Assembly (NCBI RefSeq): GCF_020283565.1
Contig: NC_060064.1
Coordinates: 4,672,001-4,736,000, forward strand
Direction: 5' to 3'
DNA: 64,000 bases
Source of the DNA: Trifolium pratense
Taxonomy: Eukaryota > Streptophyta > Magnoliopsida > Fabales > Fabaceae
Shown: positions 1 through 12,247 of the stretch, one piece after another
How the letters are laid out: each line of letters starts with the position of its first letter
How positions within the stretch are numbered: position 1 is the stretch's first letter
Translations under genes and position numbers: made by a program
The notes under the pieces: model-generated
The model's input: the letters and a program-made list of their open reading frames with translations, nothing else
What the model was told of the DNA's origin: nothing
The model's database searches: none

Positions 1-2336
1 ATGCATGTAAATAAGATCATACATAAGTTTCTCAAAGCTGAAGCATGTAGGAAAATACTTTATTTTCTAAATTTCCAGATTTTTCTTTTGAACAATGATT
101 GAGACTAGATAGTCTCCCTTTATAATTAAGGCAATTCCTTAGTTTATTGACTTTCATGTCGAATTTAATTTCAACTTTATTGATACGACTCTTTTTATAC
201 CCAAATGATACATTGAGAATAATCTCTAAGTATCAAAATGCCTAATACAAAAGAGATGTGCCCAAGATCTTTTGGCACTAAACTTTTGTTAGTGATTTCT
301 TGATTTTGCACAATAATCATATATCATTATTGACTAAATGAAATAAATTCGACACATTAAATTTAGAATATAAACATACTCCCACTGAACCTGTATAATC
401 CACAATTCTCCATAATATACATCTCAAAACCAAATGAGACAGTCACCTTATGAGACTTTTGTGGTATCAATAATGAGACAACTTTCTTAACAAATAAATG
501 AATTTATTTTGTTTGCACATTATCTACTTTGTGTCTATTGACATAAAGTTTCATCTGATTGCACTTTATTGTGTTTCTTTATGTTGCCATCAAGAAACAC
601 TGTCTTGATATCCATCTTATTTAGCTCCAAAAAATCATAATAATAAGTAATAAGTGTCGTGACTGTCCTAATAGAGTTTTCAAAACAAAACGAACATGAA
701 TTCTCTTTTCAGTCAATACTTTTATGACACTTCATACTTTAATTCTTGACGATATTGAGTTTGATCTTCATGAATTAATCTCTTAACTTAATTGAGAGAA
801 AGAACACTAATGTCCTTATGAGGATCCAAATTTACTATATAAATAGTAACTATATGAATTGATTTAGAACCAATTCTTCCTCACTCAATTTTGTTCTTTT
901 ACCATATCTCTCCCCCAAACTCAATATCTTCAAGAGACTTTGCAATTTCCGTCTCATAATGTTCATTAACATGGGACCAAAGTTTATATTTCTCAAAATT
1001 TTCAACAATTCTAGATTGTCACAAGTCATAACTGAATTGACTATAATAATATTTGTATGTAAAAGACAAATTGAATCTCTAGTTTAAAATAATAATAAAG
1101 AATTTATAACATTAAAGCAAAACTTAATTCACATGATGATTCACCAAATTGTCTTTTAAATACAAATATAAGTTAGTAACAACAATATAACAAATAGTTG
1201 AAAAAACCATCAATCTTCACCGACTTATTTCCCTGCCAGATTGATGTGTCTTTCAACATCATTGAAATTTGTTAGTTTAGATCATAATTTCTTATTGTTC
1301 TTTATTTGCCTTTATCCTCTGAGGTATTTACATAATGAGCACTGTATTATTTTCTCTTGCTTCAATATTTTCTTCATGACACACTTTATGAAATGATCTA
1401 TTAAAGAATCATTTCTAACTTTAATAGTTATAAGACTAATTGTGCAAATAGAACACTATATGCTAAATTTTTGACAAAGTAACTTGATTGTCAAAATTAT
1501 ATCGCTTTAGCAAGATTAAATAGTTACCTAATGTGCTCTTGAGATTTTCTTTGCTTAATAATCCGAATGAAAAATTATCTCTTCGACGAGAGCTTATTTT
1601 TCCCTTTATTGCTTTAGAAGCACTTTAATTTAAGCAAAGAAAACATGACAAAAATTATGTCATCTTAAATAATACCTCAAATGTCTCTGGAATTCAAAAC
1701 TTTATGATCATGACCTATGTCATTCAGAGTATACTCACCTTTTATACTTGAGTCTCACTTTAAAGTTACCGAATAGTGAGAGAATTTGAGTTTCTCCATC
1801 TTTACATAAGTTTAGATCCAAGAACACAATGTTCTTCATTTATTTTGCAGATATACATAAACTATATCAGTTTATAGAGAACCAAAAAATTACTCACCAA
1901 AATACGTAATGCACCATTGATGTCAAACCCTTAAAAAATAACATCAATTGCTAGTGGTATTTTGTGACAATGATCAAACATTGACGGTCAATATTGACAA
2001 ACAATAAATCCTTATAATCGTCACATGTTTATAATTACAAGTGTGAATGTAATCCACTAAATACTTGTATGGATCTACACTAACACGACTTTATTAGGCA
2101 CGTCAATAAATTAATATAGAGGCGTGCACTTCTTTATTTGTAAATTATAAGACAAACAAGATACCAAGCGCACCATCAATTCCCAATCTTTGATTGTAAG
2201 AATTAACTGCAAGCGGTACTCTCAACGTAATGATCAAATGTTGGTAATAAGTCCTGTCAGATAATGTGCGCCTTTGACACCAACCATTACCCACATGGAT
2301 AAACTTAATAATTACCACACATTTACCATCACAGGT

Positions 2337-2705
2337 ATGTATATTATTCGGCCAAACTGCACGTCTTCCTTTTGGCCGACTGTAATAGCTCGCATGAATA
2401 ATCTCATACTACATCTTTTATAATTTCAATTGAATATAGTCTACGCACCGGAGGTTGCTTTATGCAACTTTTTGTTTCGACAAACTCAATCAAAATTACT
2501 AGACAATTTAATAAATTGAATATATATGCATGTAATTATTCGGCCGAACTGTGTCTACCTTTTGGTAGACCAAAATAGTTTGTATGAATAATTTTATACA
2601 TCCTTATGTGATTCTAATTGAATCAAATCTACGCAACAGAGGTTACTTTTGCAACTTGTTGTTTCAACCAACTCATTCAAAATCACTTGACAATTTATTA
2701 AATCA
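2337..2705. repeat. Tandem duplication (~185-bp unit, two copies)
   Basis: The block beginning 'attattcggccaaactg' near 2345 recurs near 2537 in diverged form. The shared order is ATTATTCGGCC, then ACGCA..AGAGGTT, then CAACT...TTGTTTC. It lies within the internal region of the LTR element and has no coding content that I can see. Confidence 0.6.
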
Positions 2706-4337
2706 AATGGGAAAGTCTTAAATTTACAAGGCACTACCCACAAAATGTAGGCCGTATTCCTTTATGACACCGCATGATAATCATAAGATTATTCGGCATC
2801 CCTTAATGTGAGAACAAACTTACAAGCAAACTGAATTTAGCATGAAATATAACCGAAGAGCATGATAAAAGAAAATTATTGTAGAAACATAATAACAATA
2901 AACTCAAACACAATCATGCTATGAACCAAATATTTAATTTTAAATAAAAACTAAATCTTTATATATACCAAAAAATATTCATGCTACAATTGATTCACAT
3001 ATACTCAATGATTCTTTAAATAAAGAAATAAATAGTTTTAGAATGATATTTCTAAAACAAAATAAAACAAAACTTTATATTCTATAAATAAACAAATAAT
3101 TATAGAATCCATATATTTTCCCAATGTTTAAAGAATCAAACCTTTAATTTCTCTACATACCAAACTGGATCAAAATATTTTGAGAATCTTTATTAATTTA
3201 TATTTAAGATAATTGATTTTCCCCGAAAAGAATATATATAATAACCAAATATATGTATTTACCAAATCTTCATATGCCTTATATCTCAAAATACAACTTT
3301 GAGTACAAGACTAATGTGAATCAATTTTAATTATTAATCCTTATTTTAGCAACAAACTGTTATCACTAAAATTAAAACCATATTTGCGACTTATGTTACA
3401 AAATCCTTATTACCTATGGTTACACAAAATTATGATCATGATAGATAAACCCGATCAAAAGAAACAAATGTGTAAACTATAATAGAAAATAAATGAGCCG
3501 AATTTTATTTTCCATAGCTTTCTATACAAGCAAGTCAAAATCCAAATATGCTTATATATTTCTAACTCAAAAAATTTACAGGATTTATATATAAAACCCA
3601 AGAGTTACCAAACAAAATATAAAAGATGTACCGCATCTGAATCCATATTATTTGCCGCAAAGGTTTTCAAAAGAATTGTAAAAGGGTTCACTTTTATCAA
3701 TTCTAAATTTAAGAGAAAAATAAATATACATATATGAAATTATGTATTAATCCAAAAGCTGTAATCACAAAAGAAAATAAATATTTCCAGATTTTATTGA
3801 AAAGTGTGATTACAAATAAATTAATCTCCAAAAATAAAGTAAAACTTTATGCTTGATTTAGAAAGGTTTAATTACGTTCATGATCATAACCAAAAACACT
3901 TTCTTGTTACCTCCTAATTTTTCCATAAAACAATTTGCCTTTAAATTGTGTACAGTGTGCCAATACATATTTCTTTAACTAAATGAAAATAAGTAAATTT
4001 AAACTGAAACACAAGACCAGAAAGAACGCACACTCACATATACATTCATGGTGAAAAGTAGCCATATCGATGATTCCCGAAAGTTAAAGTTTACGAGGAG
4101 GTAAAAGAACTATCCCAAACAATTGAATCGGCTATATTAAAATCTTAACGCAGCACCGCTCAAAACAATATAAAACATATATTCATTTATAATTAGTTCC
4201 TGAGCGATGTGTTAGCAAAACGGAAGCCCCGAAATCATTAACATGATTCACACAAAGATTAGAAGAACCAGAAAATACAATACGATCAAGATTGTATATA
4301 TAACTTATAATCTTAATAAATCAAACATCAAGACCCC

Positions 4338-4349
4338 GCTCTGATACCA
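4338..4349 (-). other. Primer-binding site, tRNA-iMet type
   Basis: On the minus strand this reads TGGTATCAGAGC, the usual match to the 3' end of initiator methionine tRNA in plant copia elements. Two bases separate it from the LTR. Confidence 0.85.
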
Positions 4350-4351
4350 CT

Positions 4352-4934
4352 TGTTAGAATTAACTTAATAATTTAATCATATACATGCTCTTAATAACAA
4401 AGATTAAATCTATAATCTTTCTTTAGTGCGGAAGCCAAATAAACACAAGCATGTACATAAAACAGGATCTACGACATGTTGATTTATCAAAGATCATAGT
4501 AATAGGAATACCTGGATGACGAATCCATTAGATGAACTAACCGTTATAATCCTGAAACACAAAGAGAGAGACGGACGACGAGCATCCGTTGGCTTGTGGT
4601 TCTTCCTCAACCAGGACTCCTTATGCCTTTAGGACTCTTCAGATGGGGAGAAGAGTCGATATGCGGTGTGTCCGGTATATTGGGGACCATAGCCTATATA
4701 TAGTGTGATGGCCAATTAGGGTTCCCATTATTCCGAAATGGGTCATCCTGACATCCACTCATATTGAGCCCATATCCAATTAATTAATTAATTCTAAGTA
4801 GAAATCTAATTAGCCTTTTACTTTATTTGATCACTTAATCAATTAAGGCTCCTAATTGATAAATAGCTAATATAATTATATATAAAGATATTTGCCCACA
4901 TAATATTATTGAAATATTATAAAATATTCCAACA
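4352..4934 (-). repeat. LTR (583 bp)
   Basis: The sequence starts TGTTAGAA and ends TTCCAACA on the plus strand, so it has TG...CA ends and an inverted terminal TGTT/AACA. The PBS lies directly outside its left end. A TATATATAG stretch near 4693-4702 can serve as a minus-strand TATA box. The five bases after the LTR (AAACA, 4935-4939) are the expected target duplication, but its partner is outside the window. Confidence 0.75.
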
Positions 4935-5786
4935 AAACAAACCATAATAATTGTTATAAACAAAACATAGATATTAATTACCTACTATAAATAAATGAAA
5001 CGAGTCAAAAGAGCCTATAAATAAGTACCGAGATATGGAAGAAAGTATCTCTCAATTTGTTTTCTCTCAATTTCCCTCAATTTTCACATTTCAATCATCA
5101 ATCAACTTTAATCCATTTCTTTTAAATTTAAATATTGTTTATTATGTACAAGCAAATGATCTAAATACCAACATTATTTCCTCAATTTTTTTCCAACAAG
5201 AGAGAATCCTTTCTCGAGATATTGTACCTCTTAATTTTTATTTATTTATTTTTATCAAAGTTTATGTTTCAATATTCTTACATTTTTCATAAGCTTCCAT
5301 CTAGTCACTCACTCATAAAAACAAAAAACAAAATCCACATCATTTATTTTCTTCTAATATAAACCAAAACAATGATTGATCAAGTAATCATCATATATTA
5401 CGACTTTAATGGGAGGTAGTTGCACCAAACAAATTTGGTGGCCAGCCACCACTTTTTTTGGGGAGGTAGTAGGTGCAACAACAAAATTGATTTTAAATAT
5501 TTGATAATTATTGATTTTAAAATAAAATGGAGTAATATAATTAAAATAATTTTTCTATTAACTTTAATTAAATATTTTAGTCTAAAAGCTAATTTGTTGA
5601 CTAAAATAAATTTATCACTTTAAGTCAAAGTAATATTCTTGGTCATAAAAATAGTCAAAGTATTTAAAAGAAAAACCAATTTCACTTGATTTAAAACAAC
5701 AATATTTTAATTAAAATACTCCCTCTAAAAAGTACTAATTAGGACAAGAAAACCAATTTCCCTTTTTTTTATATATATAAAAGTGA

Positions 5787-5842
<56 letters not shown>

Positions 5843-6179
5843 ATTACTTGAAATAGGAAAGAAAACCAATTTCCCTATTTGTGCAAGCATAAAAAAGACA
5901 CACTAAAGCAAAAGTGTTCAAATTTGACAATTTTTTTGCCACACGCACACTCAAAAGAAAAAATTGAAGATTAGATCAAGTCCACATTTTAGATCAACTA
6001 CCTCCAATGGAGTCAACATCAAAATAAACAAGTTGAAAGGGAGATAAGATTGAACCTGTATTAATTACTTTATTGCAAAACTACGTGTCCTTTTTTCCTC
6101 CTTTTCTTGACAAATAATAATAATAATAATAAAAATAAAAATACTCTTGTGTGCTCATTCAAATTCTAAATCATAATTA
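4935..6179. other. AT-rich intronic DNA, no gene seen
   Basis: This stretch lies between the LTR element and a small MITE, inside the presumed intron 2 of C4H. It holds an AAT microsatellite (5786-5840). The two open frames here (5035-5292 and 5420-5623) are of low-complexity composition and resemble no family. Confidence 0.5.
5786..5840. repeat. (AAT)n microsatellite
   Basis: About 18 uninterrupted trinucleotide units are visible directly. Confidence 0.95.
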
Positions 6180-6294
6180 CTCCCTCAAAAAAAAATTATC
6201 TTTTAGCTTCATAAAATATTAAATATATTTATTCTATGATATTTTTATAAATTTAAAAAATAATTTTGTTTCTTATAATAAAGACAGTAGAGGG
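6180..6294. repeat. Stowaway-like MITE
   Basis: The element is bounded by TA dinucleotides. It begins CTCCCTCAAAA and ends CAGTAGAGGG, a weak version of the CTCCCTC terminal repeat of Tc1/mariner-derived MITEs. Confidence 0.45.
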
Positions 6295-6504
6295 TACTAT
6301 TTACTTAGGGTCTATGTATTAAACTTTAATTCATTTCATTAAAAATGAAACGATTATTTCAAGAGAAAATATCAGAATAAAGTTGAAAATTGGCATATAT
6401 ATGGCCAAATTCTTGGTTAGTACAAAACTAACATTCTTCTTACACTGTTCATGGAATTAGAGGTTGGCTTAGGCCACATTATTGAAATATTTTCGAAAAC
6501 TTTT

Positions 6505-6600
6505 GTTTTTTAGATTTATGGAATAATTGATGTATTTGGTCCATTTTTTAGACCAAATACATCAATTATTTTATGAATCTAAAAAATAAAATTTTTCTTA
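6505..6600. repeat. Near-perfect hairpin, MITE remnant
   Basis: Two ~40-base arms around a short loop near 6545 are complementary. The left arm contains AATTGATGTATTTGGTC and the right arm contains GACCAAATACATCAATT. The sequence class matches the interior of Stowaway-like MITEs, but terminal repeats were not found. Confidence 0.6.
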
Positions 6601-6901
6601 TATATGAAGTATAGTATATTTTTTAAAGAAATGAAAATTATGTCCATCTATTCTGTATACATTATGACAATACACCTACTCACCTACTTCCTTCTTGAGT
6701 AACTTTATAAATTATAATCATTGTTATTTAATTTCAAAAGTATGGGAACCAAAATCGATTTTAATTCCCTTAAAATAATTATTATTTTGAATATTAATAG
6801 AAAATTAAACTAAAGCATATAAATCATGTAGCATTACTTTTAGTAAAATAAATTAATAAAAAATAATGTAAAAAATAAGGAGCATATATATCTTATCTTA
6901 C

Positions 6902-7038
6902 CAGCAACATTGATGTTCTCAACAATGTAGAGAACGTTATCATCATTGATCTCTCCCTTCTTTTGAGCATCCAAAATGTGATCAATAGCACATTTAAGTC
7001 CATCATTGCTAGTGGTGCTCTTGGTGCTTTCAAGCTTC
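6902..7038 (-). CDS. C4H: Cinnamate 4-hydroxylase (CYP73A), exon 2
   Basis: This 137-nt exon encodes about 46 residues that continue exon 1. It reads [19 protein letters not shown], then [13 protein letters not shown], then [12 protein letters not shown], which is diagnostic for C4H just before the I-helix. On the minus strand it is bounded by an acceptor (AACAG at 7039-7043) and a donor GTAAGA (6901 downward). The phase fits exon 1: AA from exon 1 plus G from exon 2 makes a Lys codon, and the exon ends with one base of the next codon. Exon 3, which should hold the I-helix threonine and the haem-binding cysteine, is not found between here and the left edge. It is too short and split to be found as a long ORF. 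Confidence 0.93.
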
Positions 7039-8142
7039 CTGTTAAATAATAAAAATTCCCATTAATTTAATTTAATTAATTAGCTAGTAGTACTACAAAA
7101 TTACCACCATTGTTAATAAATAGACTCTACGGTTACAAAATGTAGCAAGTGGCCCTTTAATTTAATTGAATTAATTAGCTGTTACTAATATTTATTTTAT
7201 TTATGAGAAAATTAATAATTAGCTAATACTAACATAAGTTAAATAAATTTACATATTATGTTATAGCCCATCATCATGTTACTAAAGACTCTACGGATAC
7301 AAAATGTAGCAAGTGGCCCAAGTGGGTGTTTCAAATAAATAATAATTGCTCAAAATTACACTATTCCATTCACCTTTTCAAGTGCTATTTAAATAAATAA
7401 TCTCCCTTGACCAAAATAAAATAAAAAAGGGAGCTTCTAGGGTGAAGTCACAAAACTCACTTCTTAAAAGAAGTCAGGTCAACTGTCCAATAGAAAGATA
7501 GCTGATTCCACATCAGCATTAGTGTGTAATGAAGGTTTATGGTGAGTCTTTTAATGAAAGTTTTATTTATTGCATATTAGTCCTTGTTTTAATTAAAATT
7601 ATTGTAATAATTAAAACTTATTTTATTTAGATTTAAATCATAAAACTAATATCAAACTCTTAATTTATTTTTTTAAAGTCCAAATTCCCTCATTATCTCT
7701 CATATCCATTCATCATATGTTCATCATTCATCACCCAAAATCCTCTATTTTCATTGAACAACAACAAAAGGAAACTTATTCTTTTGATGTGTGGATAATT
7801 GCAAAAGCAAACCCCAGATCTAGATCTGTAGCCCAAAGGAGAGTGAACTCAAATTTATTTTGTATCAAGTTTGACAATTCCAAACACTTTTTCCTTCCAT
7901 GTTTAGATTTGTCATCAAAGTGTAACCAAAAAAAGATTTTTCATCCAAAATCAATTATGAGATTCAAAATCTAATTAAAGTTATGATTTGAAGCTACTGC
8001 GTTTACTGGAATCGAGGCTGGTACAACGCGGGTTTGAAACCGGGTCGGAGTGACCCGGCTGAAGGTTGAAGAAGATTAATTTAATATGTTTACGCTACTT
8101 TTATAAATATTACATAACGCATATGCAATAACATCACGATCA

Positions 8143-8345
8143 CTTGGCGCAGCGGTTAAGGCGTTATTCGGTTCCCAACATGTCGTGTGTTCGAATCCTG
8201 TTGGAACCGTTTTTGTAAATTATATTTTTTTAAACAATATTGATAAAAATACAGCGAAAAAAAATTGCAAAACACTGGTATAAGTAAGATTCGAACAGGG
8301 AACCTTTGACTACAAAATCAACAACACTTACCAGCTCGGCAGGAA
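8143..8345. repeat. Two opposed tRNA-like (A-box/B-box) modules in the left MULE TIR
   Basis: On the plus strand TTGGCGCAGCGGTTAAGG resembles a pol III A box, and GTGTTCGAATCC about 40 bases later resembles a B box. A second module on the minus strand (about 8345-8283) has GAGCTGGTAAGTG then CTGTTCGAATCT. Neither folds into an obvious complete tRNA. They look like SINE or tRNA-derived pieces. Mates occur in the right TIR. Confidence 0.5.
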
Positions 8346-8589
8346 AAGATTCTTGTTAAGCTTATACAATCCATATATACATATTTCTGTTAAGTTGTGT
8401 TGTACCATTTTTACATTTTAATCATGCACTATTAACTATAAACTTGGTGGCTTGCTGCACTTGTAGAGTACCATAACTAATGCTTCGGCATCTGAACAAA
8501 ATAAAAAAACTAAATAGCTAAATGACCTATTTGCCTATCATTTTAGACAATTGATTAAGTATAATGAGGGTAAATTAGAGAATTTAGTA

Positions 8590-8738
8590 TTCACTCCGTA
8601 ACACTTTATAAGTCAAAATGATTTTTCTAAATTTATTGTATATTTAATGTATTTAGTCTATATTACAGTTACATTAAATATACAATGAACCTAAAAAATA
8701 TATTTTTAGGTATAAACTATAAAGTGTTACGGGGGAAG
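8590..8738. repeat. Stowaway-like MITE (149 bp)
   Basis: TA flanks both ends. The terminal inverted repeats share CCGTAACACTTTATA: left TTCACTCCGTAACAC, right on the minus strand CTTCCCCCGTAACAC. Inserted in the MULE. Confidence 0.75.
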
Positions 8739-8844
8739 TAGTAATTAGTTTTATTAGAATAATAGTAAATAGAGTAGTAGATAGAAGTAAAATATATTTC
8801 ATAATCTTATGCAATTGAAAAATAATTTAGTATCTTTTAAAAAA

Positions 8845-9028
8845 GGAAAATGCTAACTGGTGCCCCCGGGCACTGATTAAGGTAACTAAAGATAGTAATA
8901 TTATCTTGAAACTTGTGAAGTCAACATCTTAAAAGTTTAAATTTTTGTTTTTTCAATGTAATTTTTTTCTTTTCTTTCCCTTTTTAGTTCCTTAACTAGT
9001 GCCCCGGGGGCACTGGTTAGTATGACCC
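8845..9028. repeat. MULE-derived MITE with 9-bp TSD (184 bp)
   Basis: Target duplication TTTAAAAAA lies at 8836-8844 and 9029-9037. The ends are inverted: left GGAAAATGCTAACTGGTGCC, right on the minus strand GGGTCATACTAACCAGTGCC. It is the same family as the element at 32180-32361. Confidence 0.85.
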
Positions 9029-10115
9029 TTTAAAAAATAATTTGTGATGTTTGATGAATAATTGAAATTAAAGAAAGGAGAAAATGGAGTTCGGTGAGGA
9101 AAGGAGAGTAATTCAGAATCTTGTGCAATATGGAAGAAGAATAGTCTTTTGTTCTCCAACTCAAAGCAAAACAAATATTCCATACACAATCAACCTCTTT
9201 GTATTCTCTTTAATCTTAAAAAAAACTTGGGAACCGGAAAAATTAGCTTAACTCACAAAGCAGTATTTAATAAGACAACTTTGTCAGTATTGGGAGAAGA
9301 AAAAACTCACTAATTAACAATTGAAATGATTAAAAAATAAAAATAAATAAATTGTGAGAAAGACAAAATAATCCACCGATTTAGTGATTATGTTAGATAA
9401 GTTAAAGGTAATTTCGAAAATTAGGGAGTAATCAAATTTATTATAGTAGTAGTAGAAGATAAAATTAATTACCGTTATTTTCCTTAGTTCACCTCGATAA
9501 ACATTTTAAAATCTCTAATTTGAAGGTCTTTAGTGTCATTTTCGAAATTAATTGTCCAGATTTTATTTTTTAAATAAATAAATAAATTCAAATTAATTAA
9601 TCAATGAATCACATATTCCAAGTACTAATATCAACCAAAGGTCAATGTTTGGTTAGTAGCAACTTTGAAGAAACCAAACCCCTCGTTCCTTCTTTTCAGC
9701 TTTACCGAAAAACTCAAAGATCTCATTTTCATTCTTCATTTTATTTTCTTCGAAATAGTTTTTTTTTTTTTAAACAATTCAAAACAGGTTTTGTTATCTA
9801 TTAATAGTGCTTTCAGTTGAATCGAATTATAACTCTCAGTTAAAGACTTGAGTTAATGAAGTTTTAGTTGAACCAGAGTATAATGCTTAGTCAAAGTTTA
9901 AGGTTAATACTGATTCAACTGAACCGGAGTATAATTTTAAGTCAAATTATAATGTATTTTTTTTTATTTATAATTTTTAAGTCATCTTATATTCTTTCTA
10001 TATAATTTTTTTATTTATTTTAGTGAAATTACAATGAAGAACATATAACTTGCAACGTGGTTAAAAGTAATAAGGATAAATTAGTAATTTTGATTGTAAT
10101 CAATTTTAATATATT

Positions 10116-10241
10116 ACTCCCTCGTTTCAAATTACTTGTCGTTTTAGAGAAAAAAAATTGTTTAAAATTACTTGTCGTTTTGATAATTTAAGGTTATATT
10201 TTGTATATTATACCCTCATGTAAATTTCAAATATTTAGGAG
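10116..10241. repeat. Possible Stowaway-like MITE
   Basis: The left end TA|CTCCCTCGTTTCAAATTACT is typical. The right end is only the short TTTAGGAG|TA, so the boundary is uncertain. Confidence 0.35.
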
Positions 10242-10411
10242 TAGTTGTTGAAACCGAAATTTTTTTAATATATATTGATTTTTTTTAATTGCATTTGAAT
10301 TATACAAAGGAATGTGAAGAGTAGTATATATCTTTAAATGAGGTTATTTGTTTTGTTTTTTTTTTAATCTTATGCAAAAGTGGAAATTGAATGGTTGGAG
10401 GGATTAGAAAG

Positions 10412-11459
10412 TAGGGGTGTGCAAAAAATCCAAGTAACCTTAACCAAATCATTAACCAAACCATATCCAAAATTAATAACCAAATCCATTTTAAAAAAAA
10501 ACCAAACCAATCCAATACAAAAAAACCAATTCTAAACCCTATCCAATTTTTTATAATTGGTTTAAAATTGGTTTTTAAATTGAGGCCCAATAAGGAAAAA
10601 GCCCAATAGTTTTTTTTTTTAAAAAAAAAAAATTTCCAAATTCAATTAATTATATAATTTAATAAATAAATAATTAATAAGGTGGTGGAGGATTTGGTCA
10701 ACGCGGCGGTCAACGCCGGACCACCGGCGGCCGGCACGGCGGAGCTCCGGCGGCGGGCGGTGGCGACCGGCGATTTTCCGACGGTGACCGGCGGCCGGCG
10801 CGATGGTTGACGGCGGCGCTCCGGCGACCGGCGCGGTGGTTGGCAGCGGCGCTCCGGCGGCCGACCACCGTCAACCACCCTTTAATATTTAATTATTTTT
10901 TATTTAACAAAATTTATTTATTTTAAAAATAATTATAAAAAACAGATTTTTGATGATTTTTTTTTTAAAAAAAATCTATATTTTAATTATTTTGGGCTTA
11001 AAAAAATCTGTTTTTTTGGGCTTAGTTTGAAATTTGTTGGGCTTAGAAAAAAAACTCTTATGAATTCATTATAAACCAATAATTCATAAAATTAAAGAAA
11101 AATTATGTTTTTTCTATAAACAATAATTATTAAATATGTTCTTTTAATCAATTAAACAAAAAAAAATATTGGCTTAATTATTGTAAAAAAAAAAGTTTAA
11201 ATATATAGGAATTAAAAGTTATAATAATGCATTTTTAAAAAAAAATAAAAAATAAAATAAAATTTAAGATGAATCGATTATAAATAAGTAACCTATTTTT
11301 TATTATAAACCGGTTATAAATTGGTTCCGAACCAATTATAAACCATATCCAAATTAGTTTTGCAAAATAACCAATTTTTCATTAAAATGGTTTTGGATAT
11401 AAATCAAAACCATAAATATGGTTTGGTGTGGTGTGGTTTTTAAACCATGCACACCCCTA
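10412..11459. mobile_element. Non-autonomous hAT element (1.05 kb)
   Basis: A perfect 8-bp target duplication TTAGAAAG (10404-10411 and 11460-11467) encloses perfect terminal inverted repeats TAGGGGTGTGCA...TGCACACCCCTA, the usual hAT termini. Subterminal 'aaccaaa/ttggttt' motifs repeat many times, as expected for hAT transposase-binding regions. No transposase frame is present. The interior includes an unusual GC-rich insert (10683-10880). The element is nested in the MULE. Confidence 0.9.
10683..10880. other. GC-rich island inside the hAT element, likely captured sequence
   Basis: About 200 bp rich in CGGCGG and CCGGCG units interrupt DNA that is otherwise more than 70 percent A+T. The minus strand is open from 10878 to 10642 (78 aa) and would encode an Arg/Pro-rich peptide of no recognisable family. 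The sharp edges suggest capture of a gene fragment such as a 5' exon, but simple-sequence expansion is also possible. Confidence 0.6.
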
Positions 11460-11594
11460 TTAGAAAGTGATATAGGCGGGATAAATGAAATTTAATTGGG
11501 TAAGCGGCATAAATGAAATTTAAGTGCTATGTGATGTGATTTAGGCAGGTTATATTGAAATTTAGGTGCCTAAATGTGTGCAGATTATATTTTG

Positions 11595-11955
11595 TTTTAA
11601 GTTGTCCATTGTGTACAAGTAGCGATTTATATTATAATCGGTACGAATTTTATAAAATTTATCGTTTGATTTAAAGTTTATATCATATAGATCATCTATA
11701 AAAATTTTGAATTTTTTTGAAAATCATTTGCTATATTATTGACACTCATCAAAATTAACAGTATTCAATAAAAATCCATAAACCGTTAATTTTGATGGGT
11801 CTCAATAATATATCAAATGATTTTTAAAAAATACAAAATTTTTATAGATGATTTATATGATATAAACTTGCAATCCAACGATAGATTTTGTAAAATTCGT
11901 ATTCGTTATAATATAAATAGCTACTTGTACACCATGCACAACTTGATGGACTTGT
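11595..11955. repeat. Foldback (large imperfect hairpin)
   Basis: Arms of about 170 bp meet near 11770. GTGTACAAGTAGC at 11612 pairs with GCTACTTGTACAC at 11920, and TAATTTTGATGGGT pairs with a diverged copy across the centre. It has the form of a foldback MITE. Its target duplication is not clear. Confidence 0.65.
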
Positions 11956-11987
11956 TAATGTTAGACAAAGCCTTGTCTTAATATATA

Positions 11988-12132
11988 CTTCATCCGGTCA
12001 TTATTATAAATAAAAACCACTTTTTATTTCATTGATAAAGTAATGTACCTGATCTATATTATTGACTAGATACATTATTTTCTGAATGAATTTAAAAAGT
12101 GATTTTTTACTTAAAATAGTGACTGAATGGAG
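11988..12132. repeat. Stowaway-like MITE (145 bp)
   Basis: TA-flanked. The left end is CTTCATCCGGTCATTATT and the right end on the minus strand is CTCCATTCAGTCACTATTTT. Confidence 0.7.
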
Positions 12133-12247
12133 TAAAGGATAAATGATTTTTTTTTTATTATCTACTTTTTACCACTTTAATTCACTTGTTAATTCATTCA
12201 CTTTAATAATTAAAAGAATGTAACATATAACATAAAATTTAACATAA

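Larger units (their letters stand above)
1..4934 (-). mobile_element. Partial LTR retroelement without recognisable coding sequence, minus strand
   Basis: The element reads right to left. Its 5' LTR is at the right end (4352-4934) and is followed on the minus strand by a primer-binding site matching initiator methionine tRNA. The other LTR is beyond the left edge. The 4.3 kb of internal sequence is AT-rich and has no open frame of 60 codons on either strand, and I recognise no gag, protease, RT or integrase motif. It could be a large non-autonomous derivative (LARD-like) or a very old copia copy. It lies to the left of C4H exon 2, so it sits in C4H intron 2 if the gene is complete. Confidence 0.7.

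Noticed and set aside
5035..5292. 85-codon ORF near the LTR element
   Set aside because: Phe/Ile/Asn/Ser-rich low-complexity translation of AT-rich DNA; no leader, domain or splice support.
8150..8215. tRNA gene
   Set aside because: A- and B-box-like words are present but no full cloverleaf or anticodon arm could be formed by eye, and a mirrored copy exists in the other MULE end.
10642..10878. Arg/Pro-rich 78-codon ORF as a gene
   Set aside because: It depends on the GC-rich block inside a hAT element and resembles no family; listed as captured sequence instead.
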